A stretch of DNA of 64,000 nucleotides from Gnetum montanum (GCA_015680685.1 MNCI01003413.1:365008-429007); one strand, 5' to 3'. Positions 22,831 to 34,858 are shown, counted from the first letter of the stretch. Notes: generated by a model not told the origin, from the letters alone. Program-made: numbers and translations.

Positions 22831-22843
22831 CACCCCTTCAAGC
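22831..22843 (-). promoter_or_regulatory. Polypurine tract of the family C copia element
   Basis: Minus strand reads GCTTGAAGGGGTG directly before TGTTAGAATATG, the usual copia arrangement (CTTGAGGGGG-like tract, then TGTTAGAA). Confidence 0.7.
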
Positions 22844-24448
22844 ATTAGTTTTGTAATGTTGTTTGTTATTTCTTACAAAGTTAATGAGTATTATTGGTGA
22901 TTTATGAATCATAAAATACTTCATAGTGGCCAGTCATAAAGCATTATATATTCATAGAAATTGATATAATTATTCACCTTCACTCATGAATTCGTAGAAA
23001 TAACAAACATGTAGCATAAATCAAACATAAGTAACCACTATTCTTTATTAACTTCAAAATGGACAAATGTATATCATGGAGTGCCCATTTATGGAATGGA
23101 TACAGTAAACTCTATTTCTATGATAAGAGATGACTCAAAGATAACTAGGAGTTCTTTAGTTTTAGGTGGGACTTTAGGAACAAGAAGGAAAATAGGAATG
23201 GGATATAATGCTAATTTAGTAGTGGAAGGAGGAAGCACTTTAGCTTATAGTACATCTTGTAAGGATTGTATTAGTACTTCATCGATGCCTTTAGTGCTTC
23301 AATTTCCTTTTGTAGCTCTTTTAATTCTATGTTGCACACCTTCACTTCTTCATCTTTGGAGATGAACTGTTGTTGGTTGTCTCTGTTATTGAATTTGCAG
23401 CATACATCTTCTTCTTAGATTCTTAGTTTTTAACCTAGAGTGTCTAATGCTCTATCACTAACTCTTGATCGGTGGTATTAAGATCTTTAAGTTCTTATTT
23501 TAGCTTACAAGCTTTATCCTTCAATTCTTCCTTCTCTTGTAAGTGTTGTTCCTCAATCTTTGTAATTTTCTTTTTCTTCTTCTGCATAGATAGAGCTGTT
23601 TGACTAGGTCCATGATCTAGTAGCTATAATTTAGTCTTGATATATGCTTTATACTATTCCACTGTCTAAGAAAACTTTTAAAAATATAATTTTATTTTTT
23701 CATATTTACTAATTTAAGTTTTCAAAATATTTTCTCATTCTTATTTTTCCTTCTCTATTAATGATAAATTCTTGATAGCCACTAAAATTTCACCATCTTT
23801 GTTATCTACTACATATCTAAATGCTACATAATGAATCATAGATTCAACATAGAGATATACTACAACATTTACACACTCATGATCATTTAGTATGTTCTAC
23901 TACTTAGTGTCCAATGAATATTGAATTTCTTTCTTAATTTTTGCATCTACATCCTTGCTCCTATATTCAATCAATTCTTCCAAAAAAATTTATTATTATT
24001 TCATTTATATGAATAAGATAGTCATATATAGCACAAATAGCTTTGTACTCATAATAATTTATAGACAATAGTAGTCAATAAATTAACATAGGCCTTCAAA
24101 CTATGTGATGCTTTAGTCATCTTTATCAATTGATAATGTTCAACTAAAGTAATAGCATTTGGAACAGGATAGCCCATATATGATGTAATATCTACAATAT
24201 TAGAGTAGTTAGGAGGAGGGATAGAAAGGAACTATCCATCTATGGCCTTCTCCTTATTTGATGTAGAATTCTGCATAATTGATAGATTCCCAGACTTCTT
24301 CATAGCACCCTTATCTTTAGAAGTAAGTATCAAGATGTGTCTATTTGATCTACAAGTTCACACCTAGATGCTAGCTGATTCATAAGAAGTTTGTTCCTCT
24401 AGAGTTATTATTGACATTTTTTTGTACATTATTTGATTCCTATTGGTC
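22844..24448 (-). pseudogene. 3' part of the family C internal region
   Basis: Minus-strand frames broken by stops. Around 24330-24090 a frame is open for about 75 codons (MKKSGNLSIMQNSTSNKEK, later YPVPNAITLVEHYQLIKM). Around 23620-23390 there is a Lys/Glu-rich, coiled-coil-like stretch. No RT, RNase H or integrase motif is visible, although RNase H would be expected next to the polypurine tract of an autonomous copia element. The body continues at 29434-31205 beyond the nested SIRE-like copy 2. I do not recognise the protein. Confidence 0.45.
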
Positions 24449-24453
24449 AATTT

Positions 24454-25530
24454 TGAGGATTGAGAACTTAGAAAGAGGGTTGAATAAGTTTCTTAATGAA
24501 CACACCAAATTTTACATGGTTCCCCAACTTGGGTACATCCACACTTAGAGGGTAGAATCCATGCATGCCTTTGGACTTTGTTTCTTCAAAAAATCTAGTC
24601 TCAAGGACATCACACCCTATACAACCTCTAAGCTCTACTTTGGAGTGTTTCATTGCTATGAAACCAATCAACCCTACAAGGTCCCAAAAGCTCAAAATCT
24701 AGTTTCAAGGATCCCAAAACCTTCACAAAATTGAGCTATGCTCTTTAGTGTTTTGATGCTGCAAAACCACTCAATCCCACCGGATCCTAACATGCTTAGT
24801 ATAAATGCCTTCTCACAAGAAGCACATCAATCCCATAGGGCTACAAGCAATAATGAAAAGAAAAGAACAAGAAAAGAATGTAACTAAATTTACAGATCCT
24901 TGTACTTGAAGTTTAGTCCAAATTATAATCAAGCAAATTGTATTACAATGAGGAACAAGAATAGAATTTCATAGAATAGATAATGAAGAGCATTTGTGTA
25001 AATAGTGCTTGCTTAATTCTCAAGATTTTGTCATCATCTTATAGCCTCAAAGTTTCAGAAACTCCTCAAAATTTGTGCAACAACTACCAAATGACTAGTG
25101 TAGACATCTACATTAAAGTTGAGACATCTAACTAAAATTGACCTTAATTTACAAGAGACGTCTATCTAGCAAGTGGGACATTTACAGTGGGATGTCTACA
25201 ATGAGACATCTACTATTGGAGATAGATGTTTACTATTTTTTTAAGACATCTACTCAACTTTTAACCTTTTAATTCTAAGGATTTCTCTTATCAAATTATC
25301 TTCTTGGAAGTCCTTGGAGCATCTTCATTTGACTTGTAGACTTGGTTTTAATCCATGCTCTCATCTTACCCATGTAGTCTTCATTTCGACATCTTGTTGT
25401 AGATTTGGTTTCCTTGAGTTCTCAAATATCATTGTGGAGTTCTTGTTCATGTCCTACAAAATCATTATCCATCACAAACATTCTATATTCTTCATTTTTC
25501 TTAAGGTTTTCACATACCAAAAGGTCAACA
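24454..25530 (-). mobile_element. 3' LTR of SIRE-like copy 2
   Basis: 1077 bp, ATCCTCA and TGTTGA ends on the minus strand. Contains a GACATCTA-rich block at 25095-25255 with motifs in both orientations. Strongly similar to 28332-29428. Confidence 0.85.
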
Positions 25531-25545
25531 ATCTTCCCCTTTTTG
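25531..25545 (-). promoter_or_regulatory. Polypurine tract of SIRE-like copy 2
   Basis: Minus strand AAAAAGGGGAAGAT followed directly by TGTTGACC. Confidence 0.8.
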
Positions 25546-26470
25546 ATGTCTAAAACTTAACAAAATGGGTTAGTACATATTATGACATATACATTAAATA
25601 ATATTAAATGATAAATAATAAAAATAATTAATATGTATAAATTCCAATGATAGCCAAGGATATTGCTTAGATATAAATATAAGGACTCAGGACAAGAGGT
25701 TCACCATAAGAAGGATAGATAAATAAAAACATGAAAGGACTAACTTGTCTCTATAATATAGCTGATGAATCCATATACAAAAACATGAAGTTCACAAATA
25801 TCTATTCATACTATCCATACATAAGCACATCACATACAGGAGTCAAAACGTACTATTGTTGTCCATAACCATCCACAATGTATAAGTGGATACAATCTAC
25901 AAAATATCAAAAATTCTTAGGAGTTAGATGTCCAGAAATGATGGAATGGAGTTAGATAACCATAAAAAGATAAAAAATTCCCAAAAAAAATATCATAAAA
26001 TTCATCTTGGGAAACAAGAATCACACCATTCTTGAAAATATAAGTCATGGAATAAATGGTGACCTTGTGAACATCAATAATGGATATCCCAAGAATTGCA
26101 TTTACAACTTGACAAGAAACCTCATGGAATGAATGTTTGGATTTATATAATCATGATTGTTAAGGGTCTTTTATGAATAGATAGATGTCTACTTTGAGGT
26201 ATAGACATCTATGTCATGTCTATCATGAACTCAAGTAGACATCTAACTTTGAAAGTAGACATCTAAGTTCTCATATAGACGTCTCATAATAAATGTCTAT
26301 AGGTAGACATCTTAGCAAGAAAGGTTTAGGGGATGACTACCATGACTATAGTCTTAAGATATATTCAAAGTGAAATGAAGACTTATCTTTACTTACCTTG
26401 CTTACTAAAGGAAATGAAGATGCCTAAGGAGCTTGAGAATGAGATTCTTCTTGTGAAGTACCTCCTCTCA
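25546..26470 (-). other. Non-coding 3' region of SIRE-like copy 2
   Basis: AT-rich, no domain. At 26170-26325 there is a dense cluster of AGACATCT/AGATGTCT motifs, including TAGACATCTA and TAGACGTCT. It occupies the same place (between gag and polypurine tract) as the cluster in copy 1. Confidence 0.55.
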
Positions 26471-26488
26471 TATAAATTTCTTTTATTT

Positions 26489-28275
26489 CTAAGGACTAGC
26501 TCCTTTCATAAATTTGTTGGACAAGATTCTCTTACTATCTTTCTTTTTTTTGATACTCCATCCCTTTTTTACTTCCTTGCCATTTTGATTTGTTCTTTCT
26601 TTCTTCTTGTCCTGCAAGGTTTTCTTTCTAAGTACATTTGGATAAGACCGTGGAGTTTTGAGATATGACCAAGTGTTCATGTGATAATACTTTAAATTGT
26701 AATCCCTTTTCTTATTATTGAATCTATTATAATAATAGAATCTAACCCTTTTATTTTGGTTAAAGTTATCAAACCTTAAAGTTGCTCTTTGTTTGGATGT
26801 AGTACCAATAGTCACCTCAATATTTGAAGTAGCCTCGCCTCTTATTCAAATGAATTTTGTGTAGATGCTTTTTCTTGTGGATAGCATCCTAGTCCACTTT
26901 TATCATGTGGACTTCTTCCTTACCCAAAAAATATTTGAAGGGATTATTTACATGTTTTGCATCTACAAGTTCTTCCTTAATCTACTCATATGACAATGTT
27001 AGGTTTTTTTTTCTCGACCCTTAGGTTTGAGTTCTCTTTTGTGAGGTCAAAAATTTTTATATTTAATAAAGAGAGATCTTGATCCTTTTTCTTTAATTTT
27101 ATACAAATATTTTAAAGAGATATAAGTTCATTGCATAAGAGGTCATACCTTTCTTCATCAATTTTCATTTGATCATCATCATCAGATAAGCTAGAATCAT
27201 CATTTGTGAGATCAATGAAGATGAGGTGTGAATCCTTTGAAGTTTCATCCACCTCTTCTTTACTTTTTTCTCCATCATCCTAGCTTGTGTAGAAGTTTTC
27301 CTATTTTGTATCCACTTCAGTTTTATCTCTTCATTACAACCTACCAGTGCTAGGACATTCGAAGGCCACGTGACCTCTTCCACCACATACCCAACATTCT
27401 ATTGAAAATGCATCAAAATTTGAATTTGAAAAATTCTTACCTTTATCTTTACCTTTGGTATTATATTACATGGGTCCTGGTTGATTAAAGCTCCTTCCTT
27501 TTATTTCTAGAAGCTTTTGAACTTTTCTTAATATAAAAGCTCTTTCTTCTTCACTATTCATTTCTTGATCAACTAGCTTCTTCTCTTTTCATGTTGATTT
27601 TAGGGCAAAAGGATTTTCCTTTATTGCTCTTTTATTATTATGAGATTCATCTCATAAGAAATAAGAGCACTTTGAAGCTCTTCAAATTTTAGGACCAAAA
27701 AATCTCTAATTTCTTCTATAGCTATGACCTTAGTTTTAAATTGTGAACTTAGGTTTAAATTTTAGCTATAGTGTAGTAATCATTTTTAGAATTACATCAC
27801 TTTCAAGAAATTCCTTGCTTATACCCTTAATTTCTACAATAAGATCATTTTTCCTTAAGAAATAATCTTTAATCTTTTCACCTTTCCTCATCTTAAGTTT
27901 CTCATATTCACTTTATAGGACTAAAAGTTTTGATTGCTTGACTATAAATATGCCCTCATAGGTAGCATCTATAGTTTCCAAAATTTCCATAGTAGTCTTA
28001 CACCTTTTTATTCTATTCTATTGAAATTTATTTAATCCATAATATAAAAAAAATTTCTTTATAATCATACATAAACTTTCTCTTTCTTTAGCTATCCATT
28101 TGTTCTGTGGCTTGAGAACTTTTGATGCGTTGTTGATGGGCAGTGTATAGCCTTCAAGGATTGACTCCGATATCTCGAATTCCATGGACTCAAATAAGCC
28201 TTGCATCCTTGCCTACTAATATGAAAATTCAAATCCATTGAACATTAATGGCTTTGTATAAGATGTCCCCTCCAT
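26489..28275 (-). pseudogene. SIRE-like copia gag of copy 2, decayed
   Basis: ATG at 28275 begins a segment (SYTKPLMFNGFEFSY) matching the gag start of copy 1. The frame 28206-28018 continues the capsid N-terminus. The first zinc knuckle at 27355-27396 is intact (CWVCGGRGHVAFEC). Frame 26815-26489 covers the second knuckle, whose Cys residues have mutated (FYYYNRFNNKKRDYN), and the basic tail (KYYHMNTWSY...) shared with copy 1. Stops are numerous. Confidence 0.8.
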
Positions 28276-28316
28276 AGTTCACTCTTGAAAGTTGAAACAC
28301 AAACTTGAGAGTATTA

Positions 28317-28329
28317 GGATCAAACACCA
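28317..28329 (-). promoter_or_regulatory. tRNA-iMet-type primer binding site, SIRE-like copy 2
   Basis: Minus strand TGGTGTTTGATCC, two bases inside the LTR, a degraded TGGTATCAGAGCC. Confidence 0.7.
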
Positions 28330-28331
28330 CT

Positions 28332-29428
28332 TGAGGACCAAGAACTTAGAAAGGTGGTTGAATAAGTTCCCTAATTAAAATTATACTAGCCACAAAAAAA
28401 CACCAAATTTTATTTGGTACCCCAACTTGGATATGTTGACACTAGAAGGATAGAATTTTTGCACACCTTTGAATTTTGTTTCTTCAAAAAATGTGATTTG
28501 AAGGACACCACACTCTATACAAGCTTTAAGCTCTACTCCAAAGTGTTTTGTAGCTATGAAACCACTCAATTCTGCAAGGTCCCAATAAGCACATAATGTG
28601 ATTTCAAGGATCCCAAAGCCTTTACAAAATTGAGCTACGCTCTAGAGTGTTTTAACATTGCAAAACCACTCAATCCTGTAGGATCCCAAAAAGGTCAATA
28701 CAGATGCCTTCTCGCAAGAAGTACATCAACCACATATGGCTACAACAAATAATGAAAAGAAAAGAACAAGGAAAGAATGTAACTAAATTTACAGATCCTT
28801 GTACTTGAAGCTCAATACAAATTACAATCAAGAAAATGATATTACAATGGGGAACAAGAATAGAAATTCATATAATAGACAATGAAGCGTTTTTGTATGA
28901 ACAATGTTTGCTCAATTCCCAATATTTTTTCATCATCTTATAGCCTCGAAGTTTCCAAAAATTCCTCGAAATTCATGCAATAGCTACCAAATGGCTAGTG
29001 TAGACATCTAATTTGAAGTTAAGATGTCTAATTGAGATTTATCTCAATTTAGGAGAGATATATCTAGCATGTGGAACATCTACAGTGGGATGTCTATCAT
29101 GAGATGTCTACTATTGGAGATAGTTATCTGTTGTTTTTCCAAGACATCTACTCAACTTTTGGACTTTTAATTTTGATCATTTCTCTTATTAAATTATCTT
29201 CTTGGAAGTCCTTGTAGCATATTCATTTGACTTGTAAACTTCATTTTTGTCCATGCTCTCATCTTGCTCATGTAATCTTCATTTCAACATCTTCTCATAG
29301 ATCTCATTTCCTTGAGTTCTCATATCTCATTATGGATTTATTGTTCATGTTCTAAAAAATCATTATCCATCACAAACATTCTATATTCTTCATTTTTCTT
29401 AAGGTTTTGACATACCAAAAGGTTAAAA
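28332..29428 (-). mobile_element. 5' LTR of SIRE-like copy 2
   Basis: 1097 bp, matching 24454-25530. Its outer terminus is TTAAAA instead of TCAACA, but the perfect AATTT target duplication fixes the boundary. Confidence 0.85.
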
Positions 29429-29433
29429 AATTT

Positions 29434-31205
29434 TGTAACCTCACTTTCTCCTAGAAGAATAGGGATTACTATGCATGAGAATAATTGAGTAGGAACTTTC
29501 TTGTAGAATCTTTATGAAAATAGCATCAAAAGTCCCCTAAACCTAAATTTGCTACTTGCTCCCTCTTTCTTCTTCATAAATGCATTAGCGAAATTATGCA
29601 CTACGATTTTCATCCAAGTGTATTTCAAATCCTAAGCTTGAATATAATACATTATCTTAATAGTATCCCACTAGACTAAAGTATGATGGTTCGAGAAATC
29701 TATCCATGCATATAGATTCTACATATAGAATGAATAGGTTTTGCCAATAGTTCTATATTTACCCAAAATTTTGTTCTACATTCTTCTAGGACTTTCTTAA
29801 AAATAAATGTAGGTATTAGGAATTCATGATTAATGGAGAAAATATCCATGAATGATGATTAAATTTTCTTATCATTGCCAATAAAATGAATGACTTCTTC
29901 AGATACTAGTTCATGACTAGACTTACCCTAATAAAACATGTCCATTACTCCATTAGCATATATCTACAATGACTAGTTTATTTCATTTTTGTCATCAATT
30001 TTAAAGTAGAAAGCTAAAATTATGCATAATCGTCTATGTCAACTGTCTTCAATTTTTCAAACACTTCTAGTTTAATCTTTTATTGTAGAAAATTTAAATC
30101 AAAAGTAATTTCATGCTTTAGCTCAAGTTTTCATTGAATAGGACTTGTTTGTGCCATGATAAAAACTTCCTTGCCAACTAGAATGACATCATAGTTGATC
30201 CTCTTCTTTGGATTCATCTTGTTCTTAATACTGATGTTTAAAAAAATTAGTACACCTGGATTTCATTAATCTTTCAAATGAAAATCTACAATGGAATGTG
30301 CAAAAAACTCTTATTCTAAGTATGCTCAAACCCTTATTTTGAAATTTCTTCACTCTTACTTCTTAATTGCAAATTTTGGACTTCATCTTGGCCATTTATG
30401 ATAAATGGTATTGTTGATAGTGCATTGAATGTTTATGGTGGTGATCGTTTGTAGCATAGGAAAAGTATTATGAAAATATCTACTTTTATTTCTTTCTTTC
30501 TTTTATGTTACATAGTCTTACAAAGTTTAAGTCTTATGGTAACTTAACCTATTTCTTCCATACATTATCAAGAATGGGCTTGCCATTATGCAATCTTGGA
30601 TAATAGGGTTTAGAGTAATTGGTCCTTTCAAAATTATAATATTGGGACTTATTTCTAGATCTTTGGTTCTAGTTGTAATGTCTTATTACTTGCCATTTTT
30701 TATGATTACCTTGTCTTTCTTTGTCCACACATTTTCTTGTAGGATCTTCAATTATCTTTAAGTGTCATAACAACTCATCTAAATTGTCTTCCATCCATAG
30801 GAGTATGTATATGATATACTCCATGTGATGTTTAAGAAGTGGATGATGTTGAGTGCTACTTGTCTACTTTATTAACATCATAGGCAATTCCATCATTGTT
30901 TCTAACACTATCTTTAGGAGCTTCATTTTCTCATGAACTTTCTCTATGATTTTATTTTTCCCTTATTTTGTATTCTAATATTCTTGCTTTCTTTTACTTA
31001 GTAATACATCATCCCATGTTCTTATTCCTTTCACTCCTACCTCTATATATAATGTCAAATTTATTAACTACTCCATATAACTATCTCATACAACTGTCCT
31101 CTATTTATGAATCATTTTAATATCTTAACATATCACTTCACTCCAATTTTGATAATTCTAATTCTATTCTTTTCATAACTACTTCTCATAACAAAATTTT
31201 CATTG
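29434..31205 (-). pseudogene. 5' part of the family C internal region
   Basis: Decayed minus-strand coding sequence joined in orientation to 22844-24448 if the nested SIRE-like copy 2 is removed. Readable segments: near 30880 an IIEKVHEKMKLLKIVLETM helical stretch; near 30750 a basic KIIEDPTRKCVDKERQGNHKKW stretch; near 30220 MNPKKRINYDVILVGKEVF; and near 29560 a basic VHNFANAFMKKKEGASSKF stretch. No copia capsid, protease, integrase or RT motif is recognisable. Function unknown. Confidence 0.4.
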
Positions 31206-31218
31206 CATTATAATATCA
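31206..31218 (-). promoter_or_regulatory. Possible primer binding site of family C copia
   Basis: Minus strand TGATATTATAATG abuts the LTR end (CTCTAACA). It can be read as a decayed TGGTATCAGAGC with G-to-A and C-to-T changes plus an indel. Weak on its own. Confidence 0.4.
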
Positions 31219-31545
31219 TGTTAGAGTTTTTGATTTTATGTTTCTTAAACAACTCCAATTATAAAAGAACAAAGGAACCAAGAATCCTAGTAAAAAAAAT
31301 ATAAATTATAAAGTACATAAACTAAAAGAAGAATTGTTGAATAAAATTCATTTACTAATCACATATGGAGGGATTTTATACTAGAATACATGCTAAGAAC
31401 GAAATGAGAGATTCATGGGATATGACTTATTATGATGAGGCGTATTAGGAATATAACTAAATATAGATCTATAGATAGACCATTCTATAAATAACCATGA
31501 GTTTAGAATAGACATGGATTGACATCATTATTCTTTCAATTTCCT
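31219..31545 (-). mobile_element. LTR fragment of family C copia
   Basis: Shares with 41455-41750 the block around CTAGGATCCTAGTG, the AACTAAAAGAAGAA(T/C)T block and the GACCATTCTATAAATAAC block. Its left 35 bp match the left end of the 3' LTR at 21858. It lacks the distal 880 bp seen at 41755-42628 and passes directly into a purine-rich stretch and RNase H, so it is either truncated or a shorter LTR variant. Confidence 0.55.
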
Positions 31546-31574
31546 TCCCATCCCCATCCTCCCATGATGTTAAT

Positions 31575-32490
31575 TCTCTTAACACCTAAATATCTTTTGA
31601 AGGAAAGGAACTTTTGATTTTCAAGTATCTTTGTGAAAATATCTCAATTTTTATACTCTATCCTATCATGAAGTGGTAAAATAATCTTGTCCTAGATGAG
31701 TTCTCATAGAAAATGGTGTTTTAGCCTCATGTGTTTATTTCTACTATGATGCATTGGATTGTTTGCCATGACAATTACACTAGTACTATCATAATATATT
31801 ATAATAGGTGGTTTAAGTAGAAATATTATCTCACCTAGAAGATTTTGAAGCCATATTGCTTACCTAGCTTCTTCTAAAAGAGAAATCACTTATGATTCAG
31901 CTATGGAAAGAGAAACTGTGTTTTGCTTCTTGAAACACCAAGTAATGAATGAGTTATTGAAATAGAAACAATAACTAGATTTAAAATTTCCATCATCATA
32001 ATTTCCCCTTTTATCATCAGTAAATTCATATATAACATTTCCACTTTCATTAGGTTCATAGGAAAAATCATATGAGTCTATGCCATTGAGATACTAAAGC
32101 ACATGTTTAGCTGCTTGCCAATGTGATCTTCTATGATCTAACATAAATTAGAAGAGATAAATAACACTAAATTGAATATCTAGTCCATGGTAGTTAGGTA
32201 CATGAGGCTTCAAATTAGGAATAGGTATAAGGTTGCATAAACCTTTGGAGTTTCATCTTTCTTAGATAATTTGATATTTTTTGGAAGAGGGGTATTAGAG
32301 GGATTAAAATTATTCATGAAAAATCTTGCTAATAGGGATTTTATGAAATTTTTTTGAGTGAAGATTATACCATATTGGTCTTGAATGAATTGAAAACCAA
32401 GGAAATAGTACATTCTTTCAAGGTCATTCATTTCAAATTCCTTTTTCATTATAGTAAGAAATATTTTATTCAATAGTGTAGCTGATGATA
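31575..32490 (-). pseudogene. Copia RT C-terminus and RNase H fragment
   Basis: Minus strand. The frame ending at 32210 carries the RT-to-RNase H connection: MKKEFEMNDLERMYYFLGFQ, then an SLLARFFMNNFNPSNTPLP segment. Downstream (32150-31600) is the copia RNase H: HWQAAKHVL.YLNG, ITWCFKKQNTVSLSIAES, EEAR.AIWLQNLL, IIYYDSTSVIVMANNP and RNKHMRLKHHF, ending near KYLGV-like codons and a purine-rich stretch at about 31550. At about 32490 it is fused in frame to a family B protease segment, giving a chimeric 133-codon frame. The rest of this copia pol is absent. Confidence 0.85.
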
Positions 32491-33760
32491 TTTCCTTGGA
32501 TATTTCCAAGGAAAGATATATGATCTTTGTCTTGGCATCAATTATGCTTAGCCATGCCCTTTTCATAATAATTGGAAAGTCTCCCTTATAATTGTCCACA
32601 TGGATTACCAAGAAATTTACTAGATAAGATCATCCAAAAATATGAATCATAATATCCTTCACCAATCCCAAGGTAATAGTTCTGGATTGATTAGCAAGCT
32701 CTAACCTAATATTACATTTCTTTAGTGGAGTCTAGTTCCAAGTTTGGTACATCTCTTAGAAGATTAAGTTTATCCCAGCACCTAAGTTTAGTAGAGCTTT
32801 AGGTGGATCAGTTCATGCATTTTATAAGTAGATTAGGGGACCTTCAAGATCAAATATTTTCATGTGTATTACCTTGATCTAGTTATTAACTTCATATGTT
32901 AACATGAAAATACATACATTTCAGGACCTTTCGTTTGAAGGTGACTCATTGGTAATTTCTAAAGTAGTTTTTGCAGGGTTAGTAGCCATAGATTCTTGCA
33001 AGGGTTTAGGTGGGTTGTTGGGTCTAAATAAAGCCTTTTTCTTAGGCTTACCCTCAGAACCACTTGAATGGTAATATTCTTATAAGTTTATAACCCTCAT
33101 GGCATTGCATTGCTAAGGTTATGGTGGAATCTCACCTTGCATAGCTAATGCAGGTGACAAGGGAGTGAAAGTAAAGGATGCGAGATGTTGTGGTTGATAA
33201 TGATAAGGATAAGTGGAAGGAGATTCAACTCTTGGAGTATTTTTTTGATGATATTTATGGGGGTAATAATGATGGGAGAAAGAGGGTTGGCTTGCAAAAC
33301 TATGAGAATATTTAGGTTACTAGACATAGTAGCCAAACAAGTCCAGTTAATGATAAGAATATTGCTACCTTGGTGGTGACATTCCCCATGATTATGGGTT
33401 TTACCATTGATAATAATAGTCGAGGTTGAGGTGGAACTCCACTTGGATAATAGTGTGATTGGTGGAATTTTTGCCAATAATTACCTTATAGAGAAGGTAA
33501 TCTCATATGTGGTTACCTTTTTGCAAAGTTTGGATTTAAAAGCATATATCCCATATTCTTCTAAGCATGAAAACATAGGACAACATTCCTTGGGATGTTC
33601 ATATTAGCATATGTGACATCCTTCTTCCTATATCTCTGAATCCAAAACCTCATCAATTGTTGTAGCCTTACCAATATGCTAATGGAAGTTCTTTCATGTA
33701 TTCCTTCTCCTCCTCCTATCCTTATCTAGATTCCCTTGCTCCATTTTCTTCTTCACAATC
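32490..33760 (-). pseudogene. Family B (Athila) copy 2: protease and gag C-terminal part
   Basis: Minus strand. The PIIMKRAWLSIIDAK segment near 32570-32500 is the same protease block seen at 17019-17384. Further right, 33145-33477 and neighbours match the proline/histidine-rich gag C-terminus at 17786-18271, including the nucleotide block CCCATGATTATGG. It is cut on the left by the copia RT fragment and on the right by the SIRE-like copy 3 insertion, beyond which gag continues at 38301. Confidence 0.7.
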
Positions 33761-33765
33761 TTTAG

Positions 33766-34850
33766 TGAGGACGAAGAAATTAGAAGTAGGGTTGAATAGG
33801 TTTAATTCAAACATAAAATGACACAAAAAAATTATGTATTTTCCCAACTCGAGTATGTTGACACTTGGAGGGTAGAATCATTGCATACCTCCAAACTTTG
33901 TTCCTTCAAAAATATGACTTCAAGGGTATCACAACATTTACAAAGACATAAGCTCCACATGGAGTGTTTTCTTGTAAGAAACATACTCAACCTTGCAAGG
34001 TCTTCATAAGCTCAATGAATGTTTTTTCACATGAATCACATCAACCTCATAAGGATTACAAAGGAAGAAATAGAATTAAGAAGAGAATTTAACTATAATT
34101 TACTGATTTCTTGCTTTGAGGATCTCAAAATACAAAATACAACTTAAAAAGGATAGAGAATTGAAGACCAAAATAAATCATAAGATGTATACAATGAAAG
34201 AATATTCTTATAAATAACGCTTGTCCTTTTCATGAGGATGTCGCTTCTTTTATAGCCTCTATGCTTGTCAAATAACCATTGGAATTTATGCAATGGCTAG
34301 AAAATGGCTAGTTGGAATGTCTCATTCAAGCTTGGCATGTCTCACTAACTTTTCTTGCTTGTAGGTGGGACATCCCACTGGAAATTGGATCTTACTTGGG
34401 ATGTTCCAGCTAGAACATCTCAAGGATAATTAGGACGTTTGCTATTTTTTTGGAACATCTAGCCTAAAACTTAATCTTTGCCTTTGGGATGTCTTGATAG
34501 ATCCTTGAACATCTTCTTTTAACCTATAGACATCTTTCATCTTTTTTTTCTAATTGATACTTTATCATCTCATATTGGCAACTCAACTCATCTTGCTCTT
34601 TATTCCAATCTCTTGTCCTGACACCATGAAGCTCTTGTTCCAATCATGATTTCTTCATCTAAGATTTTTTCTCAATCTTTATGCCATCAAGGCTCTTATC
34701 TAGATCTCATCATCTTGTCTTTCTACCAACTAGGCTTTTTTCCTAATCTTAGTAGCATCTTGTCATCATCATGATCTTATCTTTTCCAAGTCTTACAAGA
34801 CCACAAGCCATTTCCACATTCTCCATTTTCCAAGGTTTTAACATACCTCA
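33766..34850 (-). mobile_element. LTR of SIRE-like copy 3 (minus orientation)
   Basis: Starts TGAGGAC on the plus strand and runs through the family-typical phrases to CATACC near 34850. The missing terminal AAAAGGTCAACA is found at about 38284-38295, next to the second TTTAG. The GACATCT block is diverged here to GGGACATCCCAC-like and GGAACATC-like motifs (34365-34470). Confidence 0.7.
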
Positions 34851-34858
34851 TAATTTTT

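Larger units (their letters stand above)
24449..29433 (-). mobile_element. Gag-only SIRE-like Ty1/copia element, copy 2, nested, with perfect TSD
   Basis: Complete minus-strand element of about 5.0 kb (24454-29428), flanked by AATTT at 24449-24453 and 29429-29433. LTRs are at 24454-25530 and 28332-29428. It has a primer site, gag and polypurine tract but no pol motif in the 2.8-kb interior. It interrupts the family C copia body. It is shorter than copy 1 because its 3' non-coding region is only about 0.9 kb. Confidence 0.85.

Noticed and set aside
23081-23365. 94-codon plus-strand frame starting MPIYGMDTVNS
   Set aside because: Antisense to the minus-strand family C body, no family resemblance, and ends in a hydrophobic run typical of antisense of helical coding; treated as chance.
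31545-31575. Purine-rich stretch GGGAGGATGGGGATGGG as a certain polypurine tract
   Set aside because: Position after RNase H fits, but the following LTR would be only about 330 bp and conflicts with the longer LTR at 41452-42628; left open.
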